DNA from: a virus
Direction: 5' to 3' (one strand)
IMG/VR virus record: IMGVR_UViG_3300046012_000359
Coordinates: 1-24,380 of that record
DNA: 24,380 nt
Positions within the stretch are counted from its first letter, which is position 1; each line of letters opens with the position of its first letter. The notes beneath the pieces are model-generated. The model saw only the letters and a list, made by a program, of their open reading frames with translations, had not been told where the DNA came from and made no database searches. The position numbers and the translations under genes are program-made. Positions 1-7,781 of the stretch are shown here, one piece after another.

Positions 1-131
1 GCGCGCGGGTTGTCCAGCAGGAACTGGGCAGGCGTCACCGTACCCAACTCACCGTTGCTCACTTCCTGAGGGTCGAAGTTGGGCACCAGGGTGGGGTTCT
101 GATGGACGAAAGAAGTTGAGGGCTGACCCAT
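1..131 (-). CDS. Hypothetical phage protein, N-terminal part only
   Basis: The gene starts with ATG at 129-131 on the minus strand and runs off the left edge, so only the first 43 residues are visible. They begin MGQPSTSFVH and include a Pro/Asn-rich stretch with the motif NPTLVPNFDP. An AGGA-type ribosome binding site lies about 8 bases upstream. It follows two small genes that are themselves downstream of the major capsid gene, so a late or virion-associated role is possible by position only. No family is recognised. Confidence 0.6.
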   Translation of the reverse strand, partial: MGQPSTSFVHQNPTLVPNFDPQEVSNGELGTVTPAQFLLDNPR

Positions 132-144
132 TGCTGATTCCTGG

Positions 145-318
145 TTACTTGCCGCGAGCGTAACGCTTCACGACCTGTTCATTGCGCTGACCCATTCCGG
201 GCACGGCATCCCAACGGGGAGTGGCGCCCGAATCCTTGGACCCCTCGTTGAGGGGTTTGGAGGGGCGGCGCGGGAACGGAGTCACCGTCCGGATCGCGCC
301 GCCCTTACGGGCAGCCAT
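145..318 (-). CDS. Small basic hypothetical protein (57 aa)
   Basis: A 57-residue protein beginning MAARKGGAIR and ending KRYARGK. It is rich in Arg, Lys, Gly and Pro (a PFPRRPSKP stretch near residue 15-22) with no predicted membrane segment. An AAGGG ribosome binding site stands about 9 bases before the ATG at 316-318, and the stop lies 13 bases before the next gene's start, so it belongs to the same operon as the capsid gene. The high positive charge would fit a small DNA- or head-associated protein, but this is inference. No family recognised. Confidence 0.6.
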   Translation of the reverse strand: MAARKGGAIRTVTPFPRRPSKPLNEGSKDSGATPRWDAVPGMGQRNEQVVKRYARGK

Positions 319-321
319 AGG

Positions 322-513
322 TTAGCCCTTAGCCGGGCCGCCGATGGGCGACATGGCATCCGCGAAGACCTTCGCGGAGCGCTCGCCACCGAAGACGGTG
401 CTATCGCCGGTGCGCTTCACGTCACCTTTGCCCGGCACCATCATGCTGGGGTTGTAGGGACGCAGACCCCGGCGCTTGGCCGTGACTGCGTGACCACGAT
501 TTCCATTGCTCAT
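322..513 (-). CDS. Small hypothetical protein (63 aa)
   Basis: The chosen start is the ATG at 511-513 (MSNGNRGHAV), preceded by GTGAAAGAA. Upstream in-frame codons would run into the capsid gene in another frame, so the longer version is unlikely. The 63 residues are basic at the N-terminus, with a motif PYNPSMMVPGKG around residue 20, and end IGGPAKG. It sits 26 bases downstream of the major capsid stop and 3 bases before the next small gene. A head accessory role is possible by position; no family is recognised. Confidence 0.6.
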   Translation of the reverse strand: MSNGNRGHAVTAKRRGLRPYNPSMMVPGKGDVKRTGDSTVFGGERSAKVFADAMSPIGGPAKG

Positions 514-539
514 TTCTTTCACCGTGTTCAGTGGTTGGG

Positions 540-1919
540 TTAGCCGGCGATCTCGATCACCGCGCAACGCTTGAAGAGCGCGGCGCCATTGGCGGTCGGG
601 ATGATGTCGGTCGTCGCGGTGATGTCGGTCGGCACCGCGAAGCTGCCGATCCACGTCCAGGTCAGGGACGCAGTGCGCTGCAAGCGGTCGAGCGGCGGAC
701 GCACGATCTGCGCCACGTTGTTCACCAGCATGATGTAGCCGATGGGCTTGAAGCCGTCACGGTTGATCCAGTCTTCGAGGCCCTCGAAGTTGCCCTGGAG
801 CAGCGCTTCCGCACCGATCACGATGGGCCGGCGCACGTTGACGTTGAGGCCCGCGGCGGCGTTCTTCGCCTGCACATAGGCTTCGGTCGTGGGCAGGAAC
901 TCCACGCCCAGGAGGCTCACGATGTCCGCAGAGCGGTACTCGCGGCTCGCATCGCGGCCGGCGAACAGAATCTTGAAGTCCTGGTCGGCGAACAGCGCGC
1001 GCATGCTCTGGTTGTCCAGGATGCACTTGTAGCTGCCGTCCGGCAGGGCCGGCACGCCGTTGTCGCGCAGGTAGGCGACCGCGTTCAGCACGGTGTTGAG
1101 GGTCAGCACGTCACCGGCAGCCAGCTGCGCGGTGGTCACCTTACCGGCGGGACGGAACACCTTGGCCGCATTCGAGGCCACGATGGCGTCACCGTTGACC
1201 GGGGCGGTCGCGGCGGTGAAGGTCAGAGTGCCGGAGATGCCGTCGGAGACGCCACCGACAGACGACGGATAGATGGAATGGTTGGTGCCGTCCGCGGTCA
1301 CGCCGGTGACGGAGAGGGTCTGGGTCACGCCTCCCGAGGAGGTGGCGATCTCGTTCACGGTCAGGGGGTGGCCGCCGGAAACCGGGGTCACGACGCCGTT
1401 GACCAGCACGTTCTGGAAGCCGCGGATGTCATCGACCTCGCAGGTCGTGGTTGAGGAAGCACCGATGTCGGTGCGCACCCAGGTGTTGCCACCGTTGTAG
1501 GCGGCGAACAGGGCGATCTTGGCCAAGCGCTCCAGGGACTGGGCAGCGGCCACGCCGTTGTTACGGCTGTAGGAGATGAACTGGTCCGCGATGCCGACCA
1601 TTTCCGCCATGGTATCCACGTCGGCGGTCTGGGCGTACTCGTTCACCGAGTAGCTGTACTGCTCGACCGAGAAACTCTGCGGGGTCAGGCTGTTGTCGAG
1701 GTTCGCAGCCACGGCGCTCGGGACGAGCGGGGTCACGGTCGGGGCCATGCGGCCCTTACGGGTGCGGGTCAGCGTCTCGCCGATACGGGCAGGGATTGTC
1801 TCTTCGATGGCGCACATACGGTACGCCAGCACCGAGTCCAAGCCTTCCTCGAACTCACGATCGAGGAAACCTTCTTGGATGGTAGCCTGCAATGCGGCCG
1901 GGAAATCGCTGATGCTCAT
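540..1919 (-). CDS. Major capsid protein
   Basis: A 459-residue protein starting MSISDFPAAL at the ATG 1917-1919, with GGAG about 9 bases upstream; an earlier in-frame ATG at 1977-1979 lacks this site. It lies directly after a scaffold-like gene and in the same block as portal and terminase, the usual place for the coat protein. The N-terminal third carries a conserved-looking stretch (EQYSYSVNEYAQTADVD, then a Leu/Ala-rich helix) reminiscent of P22-like or N4 gp56-like coats. Residues about 170-265 are Gly/Thr/Val-rich and beta-like (PVSGG, TLSVTGVTADGT), possibly an inserted surface domain. The C-terminal part (VRRPIVIGAEALLQG) looks like the capsid core. It has its own promoter and a long leader, fitting high expression. 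Capsid role fairly sure; subfamily uncertain. Confidence 0.82.
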   Translation of the reverse strand: MSISDFPAALQATIQEGFLDREFEEGLDSVLAYRMCAIEETIPARIGETLTRTRKGRMAPTVTPLVPSAVAANLDNSLTPQSFSVEQYSYSVNEYAQTADVDTMAEMVGIADQFISYSRNNGVAAAQSLERLAKIALFAAYNGGNTWVRTDIGASSTTTCEVDDIRGFQNVLVNGVVTPVSGGHPLTVNEIATSSGGVTQTLSVTGVTADGTNHSIYPSSVGGVSDGISGTLTFTAATAPVNGDAIVASNAAKVFRPAGKVTTAQLAAGDVLTLNTVLNAVAYLRDNGVPALPDGSYKCILDNQSMRALFADQDFKILFAGRDASREYRSADIVSLLGVEFLPTTEAYVQAKNAAAGLNVNVRRPIVIGAEALLQGNFEGLEDWINRDGFKPIGYIMLVNNVAQIVRPPLDRLQRTASLTWTWIGSFAVPTDITATTDIIPTANGAALFKRCAVIEIAG

Positions 1920-2112
1920 TTGAACCGTCTCCGGGTACAAAAAGTTGTTTGTTACTACTTTTTGGCACCGGGCCAGCAAGGGGGAACCCTGCCTAAACTC
2001 GCCGTATTAACAGCTTCTCACCTCTGGGGTGAAGGGCCGGTTCGCGTCCCTTTTGGAGAGTCCAACCCCGGGAGTTACCCCGGGGTCCAGACTTTACGGA
2101 TGTTGGTCCGTT
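1920..2112 (-). ncRNA. Long structured 5' leader of the capsid gene
   Basis: About 190 bases separate the predicted start of transcription (near 2112) from the capsid ATG, and no open frame with a ribosome binding site fits. Read on the minus strand, the stretch contains a perfect 8-bp hairpin at 2065-2086 (arms ACCCCGGG and CCCGGGGT, 6-base loop), a CGGA/TCCG hairpin at its start, and a 7-bp AAAAAGT/ACTTTTT hairpin close to the capsid ribosome binding site. None is followed by a T run, so they are not simple terminators. The core at 2039-2063 loosely resembles one in the leaders at 13.9-14.1 and 15.9-16.1 kb. Function unknown. Confidence 0.5.
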
Positions 2113-2115
2113 TAT

Positions 2116-2146
2116 TTGACTGTATCAGAAAGCCTAGCACAGTCAA
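2116..2146 (-). promoter_or_regulatory. Promoter of the capsid gene, built on an inverted repeat
   Basis: On the minus strand a -35 box TTGACT (2141-2146) and a -10-like box TACAGT (2119-2124) are 16 bases apart. The whole element is also an inverted repeat with 8-bp arms, TTGACTGT at 2116-2123 and ACAGTCAA at 2139-2146, separated by 15 bases. A dimeric regulator could bind here, or the repeat could fold as a hairpin behind the scaffold gene, which ends at 2161. Confidence 0.55.
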
Positions 2147-2160
2147 GAGGTTCTCAGCAA

Positions 2161-2853
2161 TTACCCGCGGCGCTGCGAGTTGCGGATTTCCCGCAAGTGC
2201 TGACGCCGACGCTCTGCGTATTCGCCCGGCGGGAGATCCCGCACGGAGCCCTTCTGGCCTTGCTGCCCTTCCGCGGCCGGCCGACGTTCGCGGCTGCCCG
2301 TCTGGCGCATGCGCGGCGAGCCATCGCCACCCTCTTCACCGCCGCCTTCGTTGCCGTCGGCCTTCTTGTAGAGGTTCGGCTTCTTGGTCTTGTGCGCAGC
2401 CACGAGGTCCGCCACAGCTTCATCCAGATCGCCTTCCGGCAGATCCTTCAGGCTGTCGATGTTAATCAGACCGGCCACGTCCAGGTCGAGGATTCCGGCG
2501 TCTTTCGCCGCGGCCTTCACTTCGGCGCGGAGGAACTTGGCACGCCACTGACCTTCGACGGTCTTCAGCTTGCTCTCGGACTGCTCATACAGATCCTTGT
2601 ACTTGCCCTGTTCCTTGGCCTTGTCTTTTTCGATGTCGTCCAAGCGCTTCTGGAGCGCGGCGACTTCGCCATCCTTGTCACGACCCTTGGCGCGCAGGCC
2701 ACGGATCTCGGCAACGAGTTCGTCTTTCTCAGCGGCCAGCTGTTCTAGGGTCGGACCTTTGCCGCCCTTGTTACCGCCACCCTGGTTGCTTTCGCCACCT
2801 GAGCCGCCTTCGCCGCCCTTGTTGCCCTTGTCGTCCTTGTTCTCGTCGGCCAT
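2161..2853 (-). CDS. Putative head scaffolding protein
   Basis: A 230-residue, highly charged protein starting MADENKDDKG with GGAG 7 bases upstream. Residues 1-33 are a low-complexity Gly/Asn/Lys/Glu tract. Residues about 35-105 are strongly helical and heptad-like (LAAEKDELVAEIRGLRAK, then EVAALQKRLDDIEKDKAK), a probable coiled coil. A mid-section (LDVAGLINIDSLKDL) resembles the folded part of phage scaffolds, and the C-terminus is Gly/Arg/Gln-rich and basic. Acid-rich helical scaffolds with a basic coat-binding tail, encoded just before the coat gene, are typical of tailed phages. No protease motif is seen. The scaffold role is inferred from composition and position. Confidence 0.72.
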   Translation of the reverse strand: MADENKDDKGNKGGEGGSGGESNQGGGNKGGKGPTLEQLAAEKDELVAEIRGLRAKGRDKDGEVAALQKRLDDIEKDKAKEQGKYKDLYEQSESKLKTVEGQWRAKFLRAEVKAAAKDAGILDLDVAGLINIDSLKDLPEGDLDEAVADLVAAHKTKKPNLYKKADGNEGGGEEGGDGSPRMRQTGSRERRPAAEGQQGQKGSVRDLPPGEYAERRRQHLREIRNSQRRG

Positions 2854-2879
2854 CTTCGTACTCCGTTACTTTGTTGTTA

Positions 2880-3266
2880 TTAAGGCGTCAGGGTCTGCAA
2901 GACAGCCCCGATGTTCTGAGAGTTGGTGGGGCCTACCGTCATGCGCACGTTGATCCACCGGTAAGGACCGGTGAAAGCGTACATGCCAGCAGCTGTGATG
3001 TCATTGCCGATCTTCACGCCACCCGAGCCCGCGGTCGGCGGCTGTACTTCTGCATTGCTGGCCCAGAACTGGATGGTGAAGCCTGTGCCGGCGCCTTCGA
3101 CGCCGAGGGTCATGTTCAGGAGATCGGAAGCGTCCAACCACGCACCTACATGCGTCAGTTGGTCAGAATTGATGACGAGGATCTGGTTCTTGAACGCCCC
3201 GATGGGCGAACCGTTCGCCGGGACGTTTGGACCCATCAACTGGGTACCGTCGGTTTGACCGCTCAT
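2880..3266 (-). CDS. Small beta-rich structural protein, candidate decoration or head protein
   Basis: A 128-residue protein starting MSGQTDGTQL. The sequence is Gly/Thr/Val/Asn-rich with alternating hydrophobic residues (KNQILVINSDQL, GFTIQFWASN, YRWINVRMTVG), suggesting an all-beta fold, and has no Cys. It lies between the biotinyl-domain gene and the scaffold gene, in the virion block, where decoration or head-stabilising proteins are often encoded. The upstream AAGG is about 15 bases from the ATG, so the ribosome binding site is weak. The function is inferred from position and composition only. Confidence 0.62.
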   Translation of the reverse strand: MSGQTDGTQLMGPNVPANGSPIGAFKNQILVINSDQLTHVGAWLDASDLLNMTLGVEGAGTGFTIQFWASNAEVQPPTAGSGGVKIGNDITAAGMYAFTGPYRWINVRMTVGPTNSQNIGAVLQTLTP

Positions 3267-3298
3267 GTTGTACTTGTGCCGCCTTAGAAGGGGTCTTG

Positions 3299-3526
3299 TT
3301 ATGCTGGAGAGTTCTTAACAATGTAGGCTAAAACCGAAGTCTCGTCAACCGTCTCACCAAGTTTTGCAACCATCTCCAAGACGCCATCTGTCGGCGCCAC
3401 TGCGGGGAAGAGCATCTTCATGGATTCCACCTCCATGAACTCGTCACCCTGCTTAACGGTTGCACCCTGCTCGGCCAGCAGCTGCGCTACCGTGCCACAG
3501 ACCGGTGCCATGACGCGGATGCGCAT
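3299..3526 (-). CDS. Stand-alone biotin/lipoyl carrier domain protein
   Basis: A 75-residue protein that is almost exactly one biotinyl/lipoyl domain. It begins MRIRVMAPVCGTV, continues with the usual G-x-x-V-x-x-GD turn (GATVKQGDEF, residues 21-30), then the hairpin motif ESMKM (residues 34-38) with Lys37 in the place that biotin protein ligase modifies in carboxylase carrier proteins, and ends with the PTDGVLEMV and GETVDETSVLAYI strands of that fold. The ATG at 3524-3526 overlaps the stop of the upstream gene (TGATG), with GGAG 9 bases before it; a GTG one codon earlier is less likely. No carboxylase partner or ligase gene is in the window, and its neighbours are virion genes, so it may be a biotinylated virion or assembly protein. 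Fold sure; role unknown. Confidence 0.85.
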   Translation of the reverse strand: MRIRVMAPVCGTVAQLLAEQGATVKQGDEFMEVESMKMLFPAVAPTDGVLEMVAKLGETVDETSVLAYIVKNSPA

Positions 3527-3858
3527 CACTTCAACTCCGCGTCCGGCTCACGCCAGCTGACCTGGATATGCGCCGGGATGTCCGCTTCGATGTGAAGCAC
3601 GAGACCGTCACGGGCCTCACAACCCAGAGGGAAGCTGCCGGTGAAGGCGCTGGGCTGCCGGAACAGCGGCCGGCCGGAGCCGTTCGCCACCTCAAAGAAG
3701 CCTGCGGAACCCGCGAACAGGATCTTGACGCTCACCAGTTCCGAGGTGCGCCGGGAGAGCCGGTACATGCCGTTCTCCATGATCTGACACGAGCGCAACA
3801 AGCTGCCCTGTTCCGTGGGCACCTGGATGTCGCGCACCTTCGACGGGTCCACGAACAT
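3526..3858 (-). CDS. Hypothetical virion-module protein (110 aa)
   Basis: A 110-residue protein starting MFVDPSKVRD at the ATG 3856-3858, which overlaps the upstream stop (TAATG), with GGAGGG just before it. Predicted mainly beta, with segments LVSVKILFAGSAGFFEV and LVLHIEADIPAHIQVSW; one Cys near residue 24 and another near 80. The tight coupling on both sides, to the 157-residue protein upstream and the biotinyl-domain protein downstream, suggests the three are made together during head assembly. It may be a head-completion or decoration protein, but no family is recognised. Confidence 0.65.
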   Translation of the reverse strand: MFVDPSKVRDIQVPTEQGSLLRSCQIMENGMYRLSRRTSELVSVKILFAGSAGFFEVANGSGRPLFRQPSAFTGSFPLGCEARDGLVLHIEADIPAHIQVSWREPDAELK

Positions 3859-4331
3859 TATCCCTCCTTGCGGATAATCTTCTTCACGTCCCAGGTAATG
3901 GTCAGCACCGGCGGGGACACATCCATGCCGGTGGCCGAGATGGTCAGTCCATGCTGGAAGCCCGCGTTAAGCATCCACATGCCCATAGCCGAACCCGGCG
4001 CCTGATACAACCGGCGGCCGTTGCAGGTGAAGTAGTCCGCGTGCAAGTGCTTGCGGCGCAGTTCCTCGTCCGGAAAGTACCCGGTCTTGGGATCCACCAC
4101 GCCATCCATGATCTCGATGCTGCCCGTGCCCGTATGAGTGCAGGCCACGCCACGCAGGACGCCCACGGTGTCGGATTCCAGGATGTAGATGCCATACTGA
4201 TCCAACACCCAGGCCTTCGATCCCATCTCGGGCTGCGGCACAGTGATGCGGTAGATCGGCGGCGTCAGCACGTCACCCTCGCGCAGGCCCGCGCGCTCGT
4301 TTTCCTTGACGATCTTGAAGCCCTGTTCCAT
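3858..4331 (-). CDS. Hypothetical virion-module protein (157 aa)
   Basis: A 157-residue protein starting MEQGFKIVKE, with AAGGA 7 bases upstream and 9 bases after the portal stop. The sequence alternates short strands and turns (VLTPPIYRITVPQPEM, YGIYILESDTVGVLRG, VSPPVLTITWDVKKII) and is mostly beta. It contains a HADYFTCNGRRLYQ segment but no metal-binding cluster. Its place directly behind the portal gene is common for head-tail connector or minor head proteins. No family could be named from the sequence. Confidence 0.65.
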   Translation of the reverse strand: MEQGFKIVKENERAGLREGDVLTPPIYRITVPQPEMGSKAWVLDQYGIYILESDTVGVLRGVACTHTGTGSIEIMDGVVDPKTGYFPDEELRRKHLHADYFTCNGRRLYQAPGSAMGMWMLNAGFQHGLTISATGMDVSPPVLTITWDVKKIIRKEG

Positions 4332-4340
4332 GGTCTATCC

Positions 4341-5945
4341 TTAGCGGCGCTTGCGACGGCGCGGTGCGGGGTCGAGTGAGACTGAACCGAGCGAGCCGGC
4401 GGACGGCTGCTCAGCTGTCAGATTCTTGACGCCTGGGCCGCTCTGCTCATTGGGCGTCGGCTCCGGCGCAGGCTCACCGCTGGTCGTGCCACTAATGGCC
4501 GTCTGAGCCTCCAGCGCGTCCAGGTCCAGCGTGCTGCGCACGAAGATCTTGGCCTCATCCTGTTCGAGGAAGCCGTCTACGAAGAACTGATGCAGCGCCG
4601 AGGACACCTGTACCAGGGCCTCCGGCGGGGTCGGCAGAGCGCGCTTCCAGATGGCGCCAATCTGCGAGACTGATTCCAGTTGCAGGCCCCGGAAGAGCGG
4701 ATGCCGGACGGTGATGCCCGCCAGGATCATCTTCTTGAGCAGGGTCAGCATGAAGGTGTCACCGATGGAACTGCGCAACTCCTGCACGAGGTCGATGAAC
4801 TGGTCATCCAGGTTCTCCATGGCCTTGCCGGACACGGGACCCTTGGAACGCTGCTCTGGGTCCTTACGGGCCGCGGCGACGGTCTCCAAGGCCAGCTTGC
4901 GCAGGGTGCCGACATACTTCAGGCCGGCTTCTACGCCCGCGCCCGTCATCTCCAGCAGCTTGGCATCACCGCCCTCGAAAGTCATGCCGGTGCTATCTTT
5001 CATGCCGGCCTTGAACTGCAAGACCGTCACCGGGCTGCGCACTACGCGCCCGTCCTTGTCAGCACCGCCCTTCAAGTCACCCTTGATGACCAGTTCGGGA
5101 GCCGAGTTGTACCGGACGCCACGGCCAATCTGGCTCATGGTGTAGTCCAGTTCGATGGACATATTGATGCAAGCCGAGAAGGTGGAGTCACCATCCGGCA
5201 CTTCGCCGCCCGCGAGGTTCACGCACCAGCACGCCGGGACGAAGCCGAGGCGGTGCGCCACCTTGCCGATCAGCTTGCCGTTCTCACGGCGCAGCTTCAG
5301 CTTGCTCTCGGCGCCATCGATCGGATTCCACTCACGCTCCGGGATGGGCTTGTAACTGTATTCCGCAGTGGCGTCCAGATCCCGGACGAACCAGTAACTC
5401 TTGCCTGAGTCTATCGGGTCGCCGTTCACGTCATGGGAGACCAGAGCCCAGTCCCGGGTCAGGTATGCAATGCGCAGATAGTCCAGCTGCCCATCCGCGG
5501 AGAACTGTGGCCAGCAGAAGCGGCTACGCCAGATTTCAATGAGGAACTTGTCATCCACGATCTTGAACGTCGCGGCGACGGAGCCCACAGAGGCCCAGAT
5601 GGCCGCCTGGAGCATGTAGTAGAAGAGATTGCTGCCATCAGCCAGGGCCTTGATGCGGGCCTGCACCTCCTCGTCCGGATGGTACAGCTTGGGCACATGG
5701 TTGCCGGCGAACAGCTTGCGGGCGGTGGTCTTGGCAATGAACTTGGGCAGGTTCACCTGCACAGAAGGCCGGCGCTGCTCCAGCGGGACATACTGGCCGT
5801 CCTGTAACTCGTCATAGAAGGCGTTCGGGAGATCATCGTAGAAGGTGCCGTCGAGCAAGCGATCCAGCACGGTCAGGCGCACATACCGCTCCGACTTCTG
5901 AGCCCAGATGGGCCAGGACAGCTTATCCGCCAGTTTCTTGAGCAT
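4341..5945 (-). CDS. Portal protein
   Basis: A 534-residue protein starting MLKKLADKLS, 5 bases after the terminase stop. Portals form the dodecameric ring at the capsid vertex through which DNA enters. Support comes from size, position right behind the large terminase, and sequence character: an N-terminal helical segment with RYVRLTVLDRLLDGTFYDDL, a KFIAKTTARKLFAG helix, beta wing-like segments (KFLIEIWRSRFCWPQF, LDYLRIAYL), a long helical region (MENLDDQFIDLVQELRSSIGD), and a disordered Pro/Ser-rich basic C-terminus ending RRRKRR. It resembles the phage portals in the general SPP1 gp6-like group, though the exact subfamily cannot be fixed. Confidence 0.8.
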   Translation of the reverse strand: MLKKLADKLSWPIWAQKSERYVRLTVLDRLLDGTFYDDLPNAFYDELQDGQYVPLEQRRPSVQVNLPKFIAKTTARKLFAGNHVPKLYHPDEEVQARIKALADGSNLFYYMLQAAIWASVGSVAATFKIVDDKFLIEIWRSRFCWPQFSADGQLDYLRIAYLTRDWALVSHDVNGDPIDSGKSYWFVRDLDATAEYSYKPIPEREWNPIDGAESKLKLRRENGKLIGKVAHRLGFVPACWCVNLAGGEVPDGDSTFSACINMSIELDYTMSQIGRGVRYNSAPELVIKGDLKGGADKDGRVVRSPVTVLQFKAGMKDSTGMTFEGGDAKLLEMTGAGVEAGLKYVGTLRKLALETVAAARKDPEQRSKGPVSGKAMENLDDQFIDLVQELRSSIGDTFMLTLLKKMILAGITVRHPLFRGLQLESVSQIGAIWKRALPTPPEALVQVSSALHQFFVDGFLEQDEAKIFVRSTLDLDALEAQTAISGTTSGEPAPEPTPNEQSGPGVKNLTAEQPSAGSLGSVSLDPAPRRRKRR

Positions 5946-5950
5946 CCGTC

Positions 5951-7342
5951 TTACCGCCGGTAGATGACAATGGGTTGTGCCTGTCGGCTCGCGTCCTGAT
6001 CCTCATACAGAACCTTGTGCAGCAGGTAGTCCAGGGCGTACACGGTGCTGTCTACCCAGTCGTCATGCGCGCAATCGGGCTGGAAGGAGAGCAACTCATT
6101 AACATAGGGAATGAGCCAAGTCGCTTCTTTAGGAAGTATAACACGGTGCGATTCCCAGACTGGGATGACGGTGCCAGCACGGGCGAACTTGTCGTTACCG
6201 CCGCGGCTCATCGGGCTGGTCGGGACCAGGATCTCCACCGGGCATACCGGCTCGCGGCGCAGTTCCTGGAGCAGGCTGGATCCAGAGGCCTTGTCTTCAA
6301 TCAGGATGCGGTGGGCGCCCCACTTCTGGTACATCTGGCCGATCATCATCTTAATCTGCCCGAAGGGGTATTTTCCGCGCCATGCGTCCAACAGGTAGAA
6401 CTTGCTGCCCAGCTTACCCCAAACGGTACATGCCGAGAAGTCGTTTTGCTCCTTTTCCTTCACGGCGGTGTCCCAGGCGATCACCACGAAGTCGAAGAGT
6501 TCAATGGCCTTTTTGCCCAAGGCCAGCTGGTCACTGATGATCTCCGGCAGGTCGTCATGCACGAGCATGTCGCGCTTGAACAGCTTGCCTTCCATCACGA
6601 TGTCCCAGTTGCCCTCCAGCCATGCCTGCACGAGCCATGACGGGCCGGAAGCCCGCAGCTGGTTGATGTAGGTGGGGTTGTTCTCCAGCAGCGCCGGGTT
6701 GTCCCGGATGGTGGAGGGGATAAAGCACTGAGTCAGGCCGAATGAGTTAGTGAAGATGGTCATCGGCGGCGCGATAGAGATATACCGCTCCTTGCACCAT
6801 TCGTGGCCACGGCCGCCGGGGTTGCCGGTGAGCAGCATGCGGGTGCGCATGCCAGGGATGCCTGACCGGATGATGGCACGCAGCTTATCCACCGGCTCCG
6901 GGTGCGGCCAGTCTGCTACCTCATCGATGGAGAGCCAGTTGACGGACCAGCCCTTGTAAACGTCCACGTCATTGTCATGTTCGACGTAGCGAAAGAGCAG
7001 GGTGGCGCCGGAGGGGGCGACCCAGGTGGCCTTCTGTTCCTTGTAGACCCAGCCGACTTCACCCAGAGTCTTCTTGGCGATGTCCTGGAGTTCGGTGAAC
7101 TCCGTCAGCTTGCGGCGGAAGACGATCCCGCGGGCGTTGCGCCCGTAGCGTGCTTCATGCGCAATCCAGTCAAGGATGATACCCCAAGATTTTCCGCCCC
7201 CACGAGCCCCACCAAGAAAAATCTCAAACGCCGGGCATTGGAGAAGGAGAGCCTGCGGGCCGGGCTGTGCCCGGATGACGATTTCATCTTGCCCAACGGT
7301 ACTCGGAGGCTGTTCTGTTTGCGAGGTCTTTGTAGTATTCAT
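5951..7342 (-). CDS. terL: Terminase large subunit (DNA-packaging ATPase and nuclease)
   Basis: A 463-residue terminase. The N-terminal ATPase has a Walker A loop GGARGGGKS at 44-52 (Lys51), an arginine-rich segment GIVFRRKLTE, a Walker B WLSIDE at 136-141, and the coupling motif LLTGNPGG. The C-terminal RNase H-like nuclease shows its acidic residues in AWDTA (Asp291), LIEDKASG (Glu349/Asp350) and HDDWVDS (Asp427/Asp428). It cuts and translocates DNA through the portal, whose gene follows at once. The only plausible ATG (7340-7342) lies inside the upstream gene, giving a 59-base overlap, and lacks a clear ribosome binding site, so translation may depend on coupling. No small terminase gene is recognised nearby. 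Confidence 0.95.
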   Translation of the reverse strand: MNTTKTSQTEQPPSTVGQDEIVIRAQPGPQALLLQCPAFEIFLGGARGGGKSWGIILDWIAHEARYGRNARGIVFRRKLTEFTELQDIAKKTLGEVGWVYKEQKATWVAPSGATLLFRYVEHDNDVDVYKGWSVNWLSIDEVADWPHPEPVDKLRAIIRSGIPGMRTRMLLTGNPGGRGHEWCKERYISIAPPMTIFTNSFGLTQCFIPSTIRDNPALLENNPTYINQLRASGPSWLVQAWLEGNWDIVMEGKLFKRDMLVHDDLPEIISDQLALGKKAIELFDFVVIAWDTAVKEKEQNDFSACTVWGKLGSKFYLLDAWRGKYPFGQIKMMIGQMYQKWGAHRILIEDKASGSSLLQELRREPVCPVEILVPTSPMSRGGNDKFARAGTVIPVWESHRVILPKEATWLIPYVNELLSFQPDCAHDDWVDSTVYALDYLLHKVLYEDQDASRQAQPIVIYRR

Positions 7343-7769
7343 TATTGACCGGGATGAACAGGTCTTCGAGCGGATTGTTCACCACGCCCATCATCACGTC
7401 ATGCAGATGGTGGGTCTGGTAATGCAGGTAGCGCTGCCGGGCTTGGTCGTAGGTGCAAGCGCGCACGCGGGCGACCATCACGAAACCATTGCTGTTCAGG
7501 TTGTGGATCAAGAGCGCCCAGTTCGTCTTGCGCATATCGCGGAGGAACACGAAGGCGAGTGCAATAGCGAGCACCCAGCCCAGGGTCGGTATAGCCGCGA
7601 CGGCGAACATGATGCTCACGCACAGCACCGAGATGAGGAAGCTGTAGAGCATCGGCATGATGGCAAAGTAGTCGCAGAGCAGATCGAAGAATCCGACCTT
7701 GTGCTCCGGGACCGGGAAGAACTTGCCCTCAGGGCCCATCCACACGGAATACCAGTTGTACTTGACCAC
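7284..7769 (-). CDS. Membrane protein with two predicted transmembrane segments
   Basis: A 161-residue protein starting with GTG at 7767-7769, behind a perfect AGGAGG five bases away. Residues about 35-78 are strongly hydrophobic in two segments (MLYSFLISVLCVSIMFAVAAI, then a Pro-Thr-Leu-Gly turn and WVLAIALAFVFL), so it is probably an inner-membrane hairpin with both ends in the cytoplasm. The C-terminal half is charged and rich in His, Tyr and Asn. Its end overlaps the terminase start by 59 bases. A holin-like role cannot be excluded, but position gives no support and no lysis partner is nearby. Confidence 0.7.
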   Translation of the reverse strand: MVKYNWYSVWMGPEGKFFPVPEHKVGFFDLLCDYFAIMPMLYSFLISVLCVSIMFAVAAIPTLGWVLAIALAFVFLRDMRKTNWALLIHNLNSNGFVMVARVRACTYDQARQRYLHYQTHHLHDVMMGVVNNPLEDLFIPVNNEYYKDLANRTASEYRWAR

Positions 7770-7781
7770 AGAAACCTCCTC

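Noticed and set aside
531-1454. Long plus-strand open frame opposite the capsid gene
   Set aside because: It is the mirror of a GC-rich coding region, is His/Arg/Val-rich and repeat-like in translation, and has no ribosome binding site; the minus-strand capsid frame has a clear start site and sensible protein.
2029-2748. Plus-strand frame with Leu/Phe-rich, membrane-like translation opposite the scaffold gene
   Set aside because: The hydrophobicity is the expected antisense of a Lys/Glu/Asp-rich coiled coil.
4680-5408. 242-codon plus-strand frame opposite the portal gene
   Set aside because: No ribosome binding site, unnatural composition, and the portal reading is well supported by context.
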